NCBI GenBank assembly: GCA_009741485.1
Contig: CM019215.1
Location: 76,263,916 to 76,327,915, forward strand
Length of the DNA: 64,000 nucleotides
Source of the DNA: Malurus cyaneus samueli
Taxonomy: Eukaryota > Chordata > Aves > Passeriformes > Maluridae
Direction: 5' to 3'
Under the pieces are notes generated by a model. The model was not told where the DNA came from and made no database searches. It worked only from the letters and a program-made list of their open reading frames with translations. Position numbers and translations under genes: made by a program. Shown here piece by piece: positions 13,155-25,881 of the stretch; positions within the stretch are counted from its first letter, which is position 1, and the number at the start of each line of letters is the position of its first letter.

Positions 13155-13575
13155 GAGAACACTTCATCTAATTCTTGCCCCTGCTCCAAAGCAGGGTTAT
13201 CTAGAGTAGGGTGTTCAGAGCTTTGTCTGATCAGGTTTTCAATATCTCTAAGGATGGTGACTCCACAAATTCCCTGGGCAACCTGTTCCAGTATTTGATC
13301 ACTGTCATGACAAAAGATGTTTCTTTCTTTAAATTATTTTGTTTTTGATGCAGTTCTCTTTTATTTCGTGTCTATTACTCCTTGTTCTTTCATTGGGTAC
13401 CAATGAGAAAAAAATCAGTCTTTCTCCATTCTGGAGTGTGTAAATAAACAGAGATTCTCTTAGAACTTTCTCTTTTAGATATTAAGCAGTCCCAGATCTC
13501 TCAGCCTCTCCCTGTATGATAGATGCTCCAAGACTTTAATCAGCTTCATGGCCTTAAGTCATGCCATACAGAAGA
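13155..13575 (-). mobile_element. CR1: CR1 LINE 3' fragment, antisense
   Basis: The plus strand shows the antisense CR1 phrases 'ggatggtgactccacaaattccctgggcaacctgttccag' (in pieces), then 'tctattactccttgttc' and 'cagtcccagatctctcagcctctccctg'. It is diverged with small indels and truncated at both ends. It lies between two putative exons of the plus-strand gene, so it would be intronic. Confidence 0.8.
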
Positions 13576-15014
13576 AACCTGTTTCTATGGCATACATGTG
13601 AAAATATATGCTTCCTAGAGGACAATATACCCCATATATCTATTTTGTTCATTTATGTTCATGGACTATCTACAGAATTGTGTTCCTTCTAGTGCTGTTT
13701 AAAGCAAGAAATCTGGATCTGGAGTGTCTATATGGAGTACCTAAGTGTTGTAGATTTAGTTCTTATTGCATATAATCATAATCTGTGGTGTAAGGAATTC
13801 CTGTCAGGAACCTCTGGCATGAATAGGGGTTAAAGCAGTATGCCCAAAGAGCTACCAGTGTTCCCTTTGGGCTTAAGGGATGCATCAGTTCTGCATTTTT
13901 TGTTGGTGAGCCAGCAAAATTCAGTTCTAAGTGCTTTGATCATCGGGGTTAAAACACAGACAAATTGCCAGTGATATTCATGCTCACTCTGCAGACTTTT
14001 ACAGTGAATATAAAACATTGACTCAGGGACTGTGATGATTCTCTTTTGCTGCAAACTTTTGTAAATGCTTATGAGACCAATTGTCAATGTGGTAATAAAT
14101 GTGAATATCACACAACTACATTTCAGAAACTTTTAGCAGTTTTATCATTCATTACTCTTACTGCTTTAATAAATATAGTCTTACCACCTAGCAATAGAAG
14201 TTCCATGTTCCGATAGAAATTTCTCCATCACAATGCTAACACTTCTCCTAAAATTTCTCAAAGGATGCAAAAATAAATAGAAATATTGACATTAACACTT
14301 TACATCTCACAGAACTTTAATTTAGAGGATAACAATCAACATATGAATTTTACCTCTACTGTTTGGAGTTTGTACATTCTTGTGATGAATAAAATCAGAA
14401 TTTTAAGTTTTATATGGAGTTGCTGTTATTAATAAAATTTGTCTTGGCTTTAGTATTTATCAGTGATTTATTTAAAAGAAGAAACCTAGCTTATTGGGAA
14501 GTTACTGCTGTTGAGCGCTTTTATGTACAAGATATTTGCAGAAAATGGATATTGGCTTGTAACAAAAGTTAATAAATATTCAAAGAACAGATTAAAATCC
14601 ATAAAGATGAGGAAAGTACTTTACTTTTTCTTACTTTTTTATTATCATATTTTTAGCTTCTGCTTTTCAAGTACGTGACAGATACTTTCCACTGTAATTT
14701 CATTTTTTAATTTCTTTTATCCTTCTTTTTCCTATAACTGCAAAATGTGCAAAAGTGAAAATGGCATTTAGTATAGATTTTTAGTCTAAATAAATCAGTG
14801 ATATATCTGGCCACATCTCTCTAGAGCTGATTCTATTAATTTTCTAATAAATTAGCATCCTACATAAGTTCTAACAGACTTATATCTGTTTAATTAGATG
14901 TTAGATAGTTACAGATGTTACTTACAGCTCCTCGTGTTTCTGGAAAATGAAACACCAGAGTTGGCTGTGAGCTTATGAGAACTCCTTTACTATGATTCGA
15001 TTTTGGCACTCCAG

Positions 15015-15057
15015 CTTGGACCGGGGAAAACTGATTGTTTGCAGCTCTTTCAGAAGG
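15015..15057 (+). CDS. Possible short exon (43 nt) bridging two others
   Basis: This is the best candidate I found for the exon needed between 12944 (phase 0) and 17925 (phase 1). It follows CTCCAG and precedes the strong donor AAGG|GTAAGAAG. It starts in phase 0, ends one base into a codon, and stays open (LGPGKTDCLQLFQK). Joined to 17925, the split codon becomes GAT. The acceptor tract is only moderately pyrimidine-rich and the exon is very short, so a chance match is quite possible. Confidence 0.2.
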
Positions 15058-17924
15058 GTAAGAAGGCTTGGGACAAAACTTATACTTAGAGCTAACTAGG
15101 TTTTTTTTTTTTTTTTTTAATTATTTCAGTTGATATCATACAGATCATTCAATCAGCATTTGAAAGGGTATATAATGAGCCATATTTTAAAATTATTTCC
15201 TTTTCCCTTTCAGTAATTCCTTTTAGGAAATTCTCAGAGTTATCCAGCTCTTCTAGCATATTCTGACCGTTTTAACACCTATAATTTAATTTAAACAATT
15301 TTCTTTTCATCTGATCAATTAAAAAGAGTATGCTGTCAGTGTTTTCAAAGAGATCCAGATTTCTAAAACATAGACAAAAGTAACCAGAAATGTGAAATTG
15401 GATCTGGTTCTCTCTCAAAACAGTTTGGGTTATTGAACTTCTCTGTAAACCTCCAAATTTAGTAAAAATAAAATACGTTAAGGCTGATATTTTAGAATTT
15501 AAATATAATTTAGACATTTTAGCAGCAGAGTAAGCATGACCTTTTATAAATGAGTTAATTTCAGAGATTTGATTTTTTTTTTTTTTTTTTTTTGGTGGGG
15601 AGGCTTGGGGAGTAAAGGGAGCAATTATTCCAGATCATCATATTTCTAAAAGCATTTTAAAGACCAATGTCTTAACCTCCATATCTGAATCTTCATCTTA
15701 AAGAGAAAAAGAAAGCCTCACATTCTTTCTTGTATAGATTCCGAACAATATAAAAATCCATGTTTTGATTGTACTTCTGATGTTTTGATGTTAAAGTTTT
15801 AATGTTAAGTTTTAATGTTAAATTACCTCTAAAGTACCTACCCAGTTTGGGACTTCAGAGGGTAGCACTGTATTTCAAAAGAAAATACACATAAGATTCA
15901 GCAAACACCTAAACCTGTTAAGGAATAGCATGACCCTATGCCATTCATTGGAGACAAAAAGAATTAGGAAACTCATAAATAAACATGTCCTCGAAAGATT
16001 GCTTGACCAGTTGAAATTACTTGCCTCTCACATTACATTGTAGTCTACAAATAGTCTACAAAATGGTAGAGCATAGGGGAGCCTCTGGATTATCTGGTTT
16101 ATGGCAACATGAAGGTAGAGCTTGTGTTTCTGTTTTAGGCTTGCAGTACCAGGGAATGCACAAAATTCCAGGTGAATAGCTTCTTTATATAAATAGAAAG
16201 GATTTCTTGTACCCTGGGAAGAAAAAAAGGAAATTGATGTAATTTTATGTAATGGTGTCTCCCCAGCTTTCTATGGCTGTGTCTCCTTTGTCTTCATCTG
16301 TCCGAGTACTTGGTTGTCTATTAAAGTAGTGTTGTACAAATTTGGCATGGAAAAAAATCTTTACTAAAGTGAACAGATTTTTGTCTTTGTCTTACCAAAG
16401 GTTAACTATTTCAAATGATTAATAATTCTTCCAGCTTGCTTCTAAAACTAATCCAGGGTTTTCTTAGCAGCTTTCAACTAAAGATCCCAGAAATTCTGTT
16501 TGTAGTAGCTGATAACGTTGGACATCAATTTTCGCTTGAGATTCTGACATTTGTTCATGTGTTACACTTTCTTTTTGAACTTGATGTTCTGTTTAAAGCT
16601 AATATTGAGTAAGTTATTTCTGAACACCCTTGGGAAAATTCTGAATTAACACCTAAAATAAGTGGAGTTGAAACCATCAGATCTCTGGTGAGAGATCCAT
16701 ATTATGTGATCACTGAGCTGTATACACCTACTAATTTAATTAAGCTTTTAAAGTCTGGTTTGAATTTTTGGTGTTCATTTAAGTATCCTTATTAACCACT
16801 ACTTCTAAATAGTAACCTAAAGTTTGGAAAACACTGCCGTGGTAATTTTCAACATGTTTGTATCCTTCCTGAGTGAGAATTTTATAGGTAAATTCCAAAA
16901 CATTAGAGAATTATTCCTAAACTGCTTACTCAGAAATTCAAAGCAAAGAAACCCTTGGAGACTTAACTACTCTGCAGATATGCACAATGGCTGACACAGT
17001 TCCACTCACCAAGGAATTTATTCTTTTAAAAATGTCTTATCATTCTATCTGTTAAAATGGGGATGCGTTCATATGGAAGTACCCCAAATCAGACCGTGTC
17101 AAATGCAAATTATCTTGGATTTGGAAGTTAATAGCCAGTAGCACTATGCTGTCTAATCATGTCATTGCCCACAGATTGTCCACTTCAGGGCTGTAGTTCA
17201 CATCTATAATTCCTGCTGATGAATATTTATTCATAGAGGAATTATTAACATTTATATTTTGTATAGAAAATAACTGTGATGGTAACTTGATCACTTAGAA
17301 TTGAATTCTGGAAATATCTTCTCAAGTAAGCAAGTGAAGAAAATAATTAAGGAAACAACTGAAGTCCCATCTGTATGGATTTGTTTGTTTACTCACATTT
17401 CAGTAAAGGAATCTTCAACCCCAAATTTAGAGTTTGATGCTTAACATCTAAACTGCTTCTTATATGAATTTTCTCAATGGAATTGTGCATGTTCCCCACT
17501 CTGCTCTTACTGCAACTGAAATAACCACAGGTAGGGACTTTGAAGTAAGAAAGCAAAGCAAGAAGGGAGAATCAATTTCTCAAATGGTTGCTTGAAGTAG
17601 GTGTGTAGCTGTGATAATTCCCTTGATTTGTGTTACTGTTGTGTGACTTCAAGGCAGGGTGAGAGTGGTGAAGATTTGCAAAACATGGCAGGGACACAGT
17701 GATTTCACTGCAAAAACCCCAACCCTTCAAACACCATAAACTCTAAACACCCAAACTCTGAGTGTCAATTGGGTATTTTTAAGTAACTCCCAACTATAGT
17801 AATGTCTACAAATCACACAGTAAAATTGGATTTGAACATGTTAAACAGATATTTCAGCAATACAGTTCTGGATAGTTTAAGGCAGCGTTTTTTCTTGTTT
17901 GTAGCTCAATTTTTCTTTGTGTAG

Positions 17925-18113
17925 ATCGGAATAGGATGAGATTTGTAGGAAGTTATGAGGGATATCTTGGCTACACAATTTATCACAATGTTACAAGTTA
18001 CTGTGGTACCAAGGGTTGCATATTTGTACTACATAATAAAACAGGAAAAATAATAGAGATTAGAACAGCCAAAATGCCCACCGGTGGTATACTAAATCCG
18101 AAACATTCTTCAG
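17925..18113 (+). CDS. Putative exon, unidentified cysteine-containing protein
   Basis: The exon has a good acceptor (caatttttctttgtgtag) and the donor TTCAG|GTACTT, with 63 codons open throughout. The translation includes RFVGSYEGYLGYTIYHNV, YCGTKGCIFVLHNKTGKI and MPTGGILNPKHSS. Two closely spaced cysteines and two N-glycosylation sequons (NVT, NKT) would suit a secreted or lumenal protein, but this is inference. It ends one base into a codon; joined to 24139 that codon becomes GGT (Gly) and the frame stays open. A start at the ATG at 17936 is possible but the acceptor argues for an internal exon. No family is recognised. Confidence 0.5.
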
Positions 18114-19895
18114 GTACTTTGATATTCTTTAAATTTGTTTTATTAATTTATAAATTACACCTAGGTGAAGAGATGCTTTAGAATAGATATAGGAAATGAG
18201 ATTGATGATTGAAAGCAAGAAAAAGAAGGAACGAAGTAAAAGTTGGAGGAAATTCCATTAAAAAAAAGGCTGTGTTTTTCTTACACTCTTAGACCTCTCG
18301 TTATTTATTTTCCTAATTTAAATTATTACTCTTATTCTTTGAAAACACATTTCAAGCATGAAAATAAGTGCATACAAGTAAAAATCTCACATTTATGGGC
18401 TTCTGCATGTTTTGTCCATTAATTAAAGTGCTGCATCATACATTGCTGTATTTAAATCTTTTCATAAATGTTAATGTCTGCAGGAATCAGATCTGTTAGT
18501 TCAGTCTTTTCATTTCCCTCTCTATTTTCTCATGAAATAATAATTTAAAGACTTTAATAATGGTAATTGTCTTCTATTTGTTTTAATTTGGTTACCAAGC
18601 CTATTTAAAATCAAGTGCAGGTGCTCTTCATGAAAGAGACTATTAAAAACCTTGTCTCATTCAAAACAAACTCAGCTGGAAAATTATGCAGTATTAAAAA
18701 AAAAATAATCTGTAACCCACACCACACCAAGTTTTTAGGCAGATATAATGTTTTAATAGGTATATTGAAGGAAAAATTGAGAGGCAGTTTGAATATAGGC
18801 GTCAGGACAAAAATATTGACACTCCTGGGATGTGAGCTTGAGAGATGTACTTCTGTCCTGTGTGCATACCAAAGCTGTGCCTGACCTATTGGCCATTTAA
18901 ATACACATGGAAGAAGGAGCAAAAATAATTGTGAAGGAGTATGGGAAATCCAGGAAATCAGCTATCAAGAGATGTAAGGCTTTGCACAACAATTCAAGGT
19001 AATAAACTCTACTTCTACTTCTTCCCCTGCACACTTCTATTGTTCACCATGTTTATGTGAACATAGCAGCATGAGAGCTGCCAGGTGTTGGACAAAATCA
19101 GCTGAAATAAACTTACAGAACTTAGTGGGAATGCATATGAGTTTCCACTGGTGGTGTTTCTACATTTTCTTCTGCATGTTTATTTAGTAGTCCTTGTCAC
19201 AGGCTGTAGGGTTCAAGAATTTCACTTTTCCGCTTTCACTTAATAATGACCCGGTGCTAAATATCCCAGGATGAAGTGATATCTGTTTAGTACCAGGCTA
19301 CTTCTTTCAGTAAATTAGGCCAAAAACATTTCTTTGCAGTGTTATTTATATCAGGCAATCTTGACATGTGTGAAACTATTTGAAATTATTTATCTGGATG
19401 CTGATGCTTGGCTCAATGGCATTGAGAGGGAAGTGCTGTCCCCCAGACATCTTTTTTTTAGGAGGGATTGCTGACTAATAAGTACAGGAGAAATGAGCTT
19501 TAGGGAAGTAAGTATTTGTGAAATATAAGAGAAAAATGTTGCATCTCAGACCCAGACTAGGTTGGCACCTCACTTTGTTCCATCTCAGACCCAGACAGTT
19601 GAAAGGCAGTGTTCAACCCATAAAAGTATGTGTGGAGGACAGAGTATTTCGTTCCATCCAATGGTTTTTCATAATGGCTATCATTGCTTTTCCTGCTTTG
19701 GGGAAGCTGTGGTGTGGATATAGACAGCAGTAACTCAGCGTGAAGGAGCAGCTATCCCTGCCCAGCACTGGGTGTCCATGCTGCCTGGGGGGGCAAGGGG
19801 GAGGTCCACATACAATGTTAATCTCCAGTGGTTTAAATCTTGGGTCAGGTAACAAGAGCCCCTTTTCTAGTTATGCTGATTTGATTCTCTTGTTA

Positions 19896-20053
19896 GAATG
19901 AATGAGTGAAGGAATGAATGAGTGAATGAATGAATGAATGAATGAAGAGAATGTGAATGAATCAGTGAATAAGTGGAGATGAATGAATGAATGAATGAAT
20001 GAATGAATGAATGAATGAATGAATGAATGAATGAATGAATGAATGAGTGAATA
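19896..20053 (+). repeat. (GAAT)n microsatellite
   Basis: Tetranucleotide repeat in two blocks. The first (19896-19950) is interrupted by GAGT and GAAG variants. The second (19980-20045) is about 16 almost pure GAAT units. Between them lies a degenerate 30-base stretch built from the same words. The long pure block is likely to vary in length between individuals. Confidence 0.95.
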
Positions 20054-22658
20054 CTGCTTTCCTCCCTTGGTTGTTACTTCGTTAATTTTTACACCCCAAG
20101 CAAGCTACAGCTCTCAAGGACTCATGCCTTTAGTCACTGGCAATTAGAGGCAGGGTTGTTTACAGCCCTGGTTCTTTGTGTCTGTATTTTCAAAGATTGT
20201 GCTCTCATCCCATCATTCATGCATTTTTATTTCTCTGTGTATAAATTAGTTGATTTCACAAAGAATTTATTACCACTGCTGATCAGAATATACATTATAT
20301 GCATTTCACCTTTTAAAGGAATTGCTGCCTCCTAACTGGATTTCATCAGACATAAGAAAACAATGACTCTGTTTCTCTAAGTGAAATAATCCTAGTAGTG
20401 TACTCTTCTTCCCCTAAGTGTGTGCTTCAGTGTGTAGCCAGATTTCTTTTACTCTTTTTCTTTTGAGGGGCAAAACAATTGTGTAAATAAAGAATGACCT
20501 GAAAGTTGCCAGGCAGCATAACAGTGAAAACAGTCCCTTTCTGTGTTTCCTCCCTCTCCTGCAGCCACTGAGAGGGAACTATTAACAGTTTCTGCTCTTC
20601 TTTCACACCTAACAAACAAATCATCCCCCCCTCGTTTTGCAGACATCTTATTATGGCCAGCAGAGAATTAAGAACCAAATGATTGCATGCAGCCAGGGAG
20701 GCAGCAGTGTGGCTTTGTAGGTAGCTGAGCTACAGGGCTGAGCTGGTTTGCTGTTGATCTCCATCCCTGAGCTGTCCAGAGGCAATTCCACAGCAGCAGG
20801 AATGGGACAGACTGACAATGTTCCGAAGTGTGCTGGTTGTTAAAAGCTACAGTGAAAACGAGTTATTAACCAATTAAAGTATCCTAATTAAAATTCCTAT
20901 CTCCTAACATTTTACATGGTTCCCCTGTCAACACTGAGAGTTGACTCTTTTATGCTGGAACTACTTGGTGGAAATTTTAAAATTTCATGTAACACCCCAG
21001 GGGCTTGTACTGGGCTTGCCTGGAATAGTCACTTTACTTCAATTTACTTCATAGTAGATGCAACAGTTTTGGATTTGTGACCAAAGGAGTATTCTTAAGA
21101 CATGAATACAAATACTATGAAAAGTGTTTAAACAGTGTCAAGGCCTTCTCTGTTTCTCACAGTGCCCCACCACTGAGCTGTGGGGGCACAAGAATCTGGG
21201 AATTCACACAAACAGGACAGCTAACATCAGCCAAAGGGACATCCCACATCATATGAGGTCATGCTCATAAATGAAATCTGGTAGAAAGAAGGAGGCTGAT
21301 ACACCCATAAAATTATAACCTGTGTTTTCTCGAGTAACTACTGTTCGTGATGGAGCCCTGTTTTCACAGTGATGACCAAACACCTGCCAGCCAACAGGAA
21401 TTAGTGAATTAATTCCTTGTTTTGCTTTGCTTGTGTCTGCAACTTTTACTTTCCCTATAATATTGTTTTTTATCTCAACTTGCAAGTTTCTCACTGTTAT
21501 TCTCCCCATTCTCTTCCTGTTCCAGCCAGAGGGGAGTGAGTGAGCAGCAGAGTGAGACTCAGCAGACTGTTGGGATAAGTCCACAACAGTGCTACAGCAT
21601 GGAAAGGAATAAAGAAAAATCTGTCTCTATAAATATACATTAGAGTGAAATTGTGATTTGCAATATACATATGTCTTTTTCACTAGGATTAACATGACAG
21701 TAGAGTGTAAAATGGTTGGATTTCCCACACAGTAATTTGTAAAAAATTGCCAGTTTCTCTTCCTCCCTACACCATATTGAGATTTGTAATTTGTTTAAGT
21801 GTGGAAAGTATCCCGCAATTTGCCCACTACTGACTGCTAAATGGGGAGGAGTTTATTTTTGGGTAAAGTTTTTCAGATTAACTTTTGGGCTCTTGTCATT
21901 CACTTTCCTTCAGACTTTAGTGTGACACCAGAGTCTTTGAAAGTTTTAGGTGTGAATTTATTCACTACTGACTAAATGAAAAAATTTGTTAAAAAAAAAA
22001 AATTGCAAAAAATATTCAAGCGTGCCTTAGCAAAACATTCATGTTTCTCTATATGTTTAAATCTCTCGTGAAGTGGACACCTATCTTTTTGAGGATGGCT
22101 GTTGGGGAAAGTGGGGTGGACGGCAAAGTAAAATCCACAAAAATAGGAATGCAGAACAAAGTGCATATGGTGCTAAAATGCACTTGTTGAAATTTATTTA
22201 AGCCTTAAGAATTTTTTTCTCACTATGCCTAGAACAGTGCTGCTGTTACAAATTTCATTTCTCTTATTGCACCCTCTACTGTGTTGGTATTCCTTTATGC
22301 AGAAATCTAGGTGTGAAGGTTAATAGAATTGCTCAGTTGGTGATAACACTCAAATCTGTAACTGCCTCTGGATCCTGAGCAGTACTGAAATTATACTACC
22401 AACATTGGCTTTAATGCTTACTCCAACAGTGGTCACGATTTCCCCTTAGAGAAATAATCAGCAGAAGGACAAATTAGAAATGTATTTTCAGATTTAAAAT
22501 GCTCAGCCCTTATCAATCTCATAGCAAGTTGAACTGAGGACAAGTGCAAGAAACTGACTTGCCCTTTGAGGACCATCAGGCAGCATTTTCAGGTCTGAAA
22601 TTTCCAAATTCCCTTTTGTACTCAGGAGTTCCTTCCCACGAATCAAGTCCTGTTTTAT

Positions 22659-22671
22659 GGGGGGGGGGGGG
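22659..22671 (+). repeat. Poly-G run (13 G)
   Basis: Thirteen consecutive G followed by TGTGGG. The length is uncertain because such runs are prone to sequencing error. Confidence 0.85.
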
Positions 22672-23749
22672 TGTGGGAAAAAGAGGTTCCCAGCTACATT
22701 TTTCTTTTGCATTTGTTTGTATAGGTGCTAAACAATGTGTGACCTTTGATAAAAAGGGAAGTTAAGACTTTCTGCACCTCTGTTCCTTGTATTCTTTCTT
22801 GAAAAGGTTATTGGAATTCTGCAGTAAAACAGACTGCTCAACTTGCTTGTTTTTCCTGACTCATTTGTACACCTTCCTGAAAAGAAAAAAATCCCTGGAT
22901 TTCTAAAATACTTAAAAGTATTTTAAAGTAAAAGTAAAAATTTTAGCAGTCACTAAAATTTTGAAATTTCAAGAATGACTTTGTCAATGCTCTGATACCT
23001 AATACCAAATACATAACAAGAATATTCATTATAACCACTGTTTTTAGAGCAAGACCTCTTATTTTTTGCTTTAGTTCTTGCAGTGCAATCCTGGTCCAGT
23101 TAAATACATTGATAAAACTTCCATTAACTTCACTAATGCAGAACTCTGTCTGAGGAGCTTCCATCGCCATTGGTAATAGAAGTAGTGGACTCCATTATGT
23201 GATCAAGGTCTATCAAGATCAGATTCCATGTTGTGCCAAACTAATAATATTCAGGAAGCAGAGCACAATCTATAAAACACTGTAATTGCTAAGGCGTTTA
23301 TTTGTTTCACATCTCCATTAAATTAGAACAGTAACACATATTTGTTCAGGACAGCAGTCCCATTCTGCTGTGACAACATGCAGCTTCACCTTTCAGTAGG
23401 CTCAGAATGACTGAATGATCTTTTCACAGACTCAGTATTAGGGTGTGAAAACACGGCAGTGCTTTTCTCATATTCAGGTTATGTTCTCATTCCTAACCTG
23501 GCTAGGCTGTGTTCATCAAATAGCAATATGTTTCTGCATCTGGGTACTTTGTAGGTAAAATCTGTCCTTTAAAATAGAGAATTATTCTCATTTCTCTATC
23601 AGCCACTGGAATGCTCATAATAAAGCCTAAAATTACTCAATCTTGACTATGTGCACCAATCAAAGGCAGTCTATTCTGGTCAAGTGAGACTTAGATTAAT
23701 TTTAAATCAGGTTTTCATGTGTTCAAAATAAGCAGTTTTGCTGTTTAGT

Positions 23750-23787
23750 TTTTTTTTTTTTTTTTTGGTGTTTTTTTTTTTTTTTTT
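23750..23787 (+). repeat. Two poly-T runs separated by GGTG
   Basis: About 17 T, then GGTG, then about 18 T. Low complexity, inside the putative intron before 24139. Confidence 0.9.
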
Positions 23788-24138
23788 CTTTCTGCATCAG
23801 TATTCTAATGTACTTCAAGTTAGCTTGAAGTAATAAATTAAAACAGAAGGAATCTAAGCCTTGATCTGTGTTTTACAACACATTTTCATGATTGCTTTCC
23901 TTATATTTCTACCACTTGCATTAGAGTGTATTATCTCATTACAACATCTCCATAGTATGTTGACAAAAGGGGTCACAAACCTTATTCTTTAATTGGAAAG
24001 AATCCTGCCATAGTACCTCTGAATCTGCAAAGTCATCAAGGACAGTGAATGGTAGATGAGTAAGCAAGCAGAAAACAAATAGTACTGATAATTGAATGAC
24101 ATGATTGAAATTTTGTTGGGTGTTTTTTTTTGGACAAG

Positions 24139-24247
24139 GTATCTACAAGCAAGATGTAAATGGAAAACAGAGCATCATTTTGGAGATTGAAACAAAAGGT
24201 GAAGAATTGTCATTTTTTATCAGAAGAAATTGTCAGATAAGGAAAAG
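24139..24247 (+). CDS. Putative penultimate exon of the unidentified gene
   Basis: A T-rich acceptor (gggtgttttttttggacaag) and a very strong donor (GAAAAG|GTAAGTA) bound an open frame. It takes over phase 1 from 18113 and ends two bases into a codon, which 25773 completes as AGA (Arg). The translation includes IYKQDVNGKQSIILEIETKG and FFIRRNCQIRK: mixed hydrophobic strands, one cysteine and a basic end. The phase match on both sides, together with open frames in all three exons, is the main argument that this is one gene. The function is unknown. Confidence 0.5.
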
Positions 24248-24549
24248 GTAAGTACAAGTTACCAACAAAATATTTGGTGTCAGACAGCAACAGATATTAA
24301 TTTATATAATGGAAACTCTATATGTATAACCAGCACAAGCAAGCTCATTTTCCACAACAGTTTTTATGTAGGATGAGACTAGGTACAGATCTTGTTTCTT
24401 TAGCACATCTGAGACTCCTGGCTGGAGGGTCCAAGTCCATATGACTGAATAAATTTCTTGTTGAAAAGATAGTCTGTACAGATTTTGACCAACACAGAAA
24501 TTAAAAATGAGAGGAAATTGTGCTTGCAGCTGAGTGCCATATGGGTCTG

Positions 24550-25587
24550 TGTATTGGGTTTGTATGGCCAGGTTTTGGTAGTGGTGGGAGCTGCAGGTGT
24601 GAATTCTGTGAGAAGCTGCTGGAAACTTCCCCTGTGTCCAACAGAGCCCACATCAGGCAGCTCCAAAGCAGGCTCTCCACCAGCCTAAGCCAAGCCCGTC
24701 AGTGACTGTGGTAATACCTCTGGGTAAAGGATTTCAGAAGGGGAAAAAATATGCTGCACATCAGCAGCTGGGAGAGAGGAGTTAGAGGAACAACTCCTCT
24801 GACACCAAAATCAGCAAAGAAGGAGGGGGAGGAGGTGCTCCAAATGAAAAGAGATGCCCCTGCAGCCCATGGTGAGGAAAACTGTCCCCCTGCAACTCAT
24901 GGAGGTCCATGGTTGAGCAGAGATCCACCTGCAGACTGTGGAGGTCCCCACGCTGCAACAACTTGATATTCCCAGAGTAGGCTGTGATCCCATGGGAAGC
25001 CCATCCTGAAACAGGCTCCAGGCAGGACCTGTGGCTCTGTGGAGAGAGGATCCCACTCTGGAGCAGCACCCCATGGAAAGGACCTTTACTTGGAGCAGTT
25101 TGTGAAGAACTGCAGCCCAAGGAAGCACTCACACTCTAGAAGGTCATTGAAGGCTCCCGTAGGAGAGACCCCATGGTGGGTAGGGAAGAGTGTGTGGAGG
25201 TATCCTTCTGAGTAATAGGACAGGCCAAGACAAACTGTGTTGGACTGCAGCCCCCATTCCCTGGCACCCTGCATCATTATAGCGGGAGCAGGTAGAGAAT
25301 TCTGGAGAGAAGCCCGGAAAGGATGGAGCAGTGGGTCAGTTTTTAAGATGTGGGTTTATTTCTTATTATCTTACTCTGTGATTTGATTGGTGATAAGTTA
25401 AACTAATTTCCTGATAAGTTAAACCAATTTCCCCAAGTTGAGTCTGTTTTGCTCATCACAGTAGTTGTTGAGTGATCTCTCCCTGTCTATCTTGACCATG
25501 AGCTTTTTGTTATATTTGTGATTTTCCATGCCCAGCTGAGAAGGGGAGTGATAGAGCAGCTTTGGTCCTCCAGTCAGGGCCACCCCA
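24550..25587 (+). mobile_element. Solo LTR, ERVL-type (songbird)
   Basis: A block of about 1.04 kb begins TGTATTGGGTTTGTATGGCC and ends near GGCCACCCCA. Its middle is a series of degenerate units of about 40 bp built around 'ggagcag', 'cctgcagcccatgg' and 'gtggaggtcc'. Its 3' part has 'gagtctgttttgctcatcacagtagttg' and 'agtgatctctccctgtc'. From memory this is the layout of an abundant passerine ERVL-type LTR; the family name should be checked. No internal retroviral region and no clear target duplication are visible (flanks GTCTG and ATTTT). It sits in the last putative intron, in the gene's orientation. Confidence 0.65.
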
Positions 25588-25772
25588 ATTTTAATACGAC
25601 GGTGTTCTGTAGGTACATGCCAGGAGACCTATCTCTCGCCAGTTGATGTGATAAATGGACAACAAAACTACAGAGCAAAATAGGATGTTTCTTAAAAAAA
25701 AAACCAGTGTCCATAATATATCTCATAAAATCTGTTTCTTTTTTCACATATTTTTTTCTTTTTTAACGGAAG

Positions 25773-25881
25773 AGAAAAACTGATACTAGACAGAGTTAAT
25801 ACCTTAAGTGCTGTGGGTTTGCACTTCAACTCATCAGATGTGGCTCAAAGAACAGCAGGAAGATTTCAACCTAAAAGATGA
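25773..25881 (+). CDS. Putative terminal coding exon with stop
   Basis: A strong acceptor (catatttttttcttttttaacggaag) is followed by an open frame in the phase required by 24247, ending in TGA at 25879-25881. The predicted C-terminus reads EKLILDRVNTLSAVGLHFN, then SSDVAQRTAGRFQPKR, with an NSS sequon and a basic tail but no membrane anchor. The alternative acceptor two bases later would hit a stop after about seven codons, so the first AG is favoured. The 3' untranslated region would follow; a candidate polyadenylation signal lies at 26813. I cannot name the protein. Confidence 0.5.

Larger units (their letters stand above)
18114..24138 (+). other. Putative intron, no other gene seen
   Basis: AT-rich sequence between two phase-compatible exons. 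It contains the (GAAT)n microsatellite, a poly-G run at 22659-22671, and T-rich tracts at 23750-23787. A stretch near 19543-19597 repeats a 16-base phrase (catctcagacccagac) about 40 bases apart. No coding sequence could be supported inside it. Confidence 0.45.

Noticed and set aside
23080..23165. Phrase resembling the old amniote repeat 'ccattgacttcaatgg' (also near 61970)
   Set aside because: The match is too short and diverged to call an element by eye.
24782..25277. Overlapping open readings of up to 116 codons on both strands
   Set aside because: They result from the GC-richer degenerate repeats inside the ERVL-type LTR.
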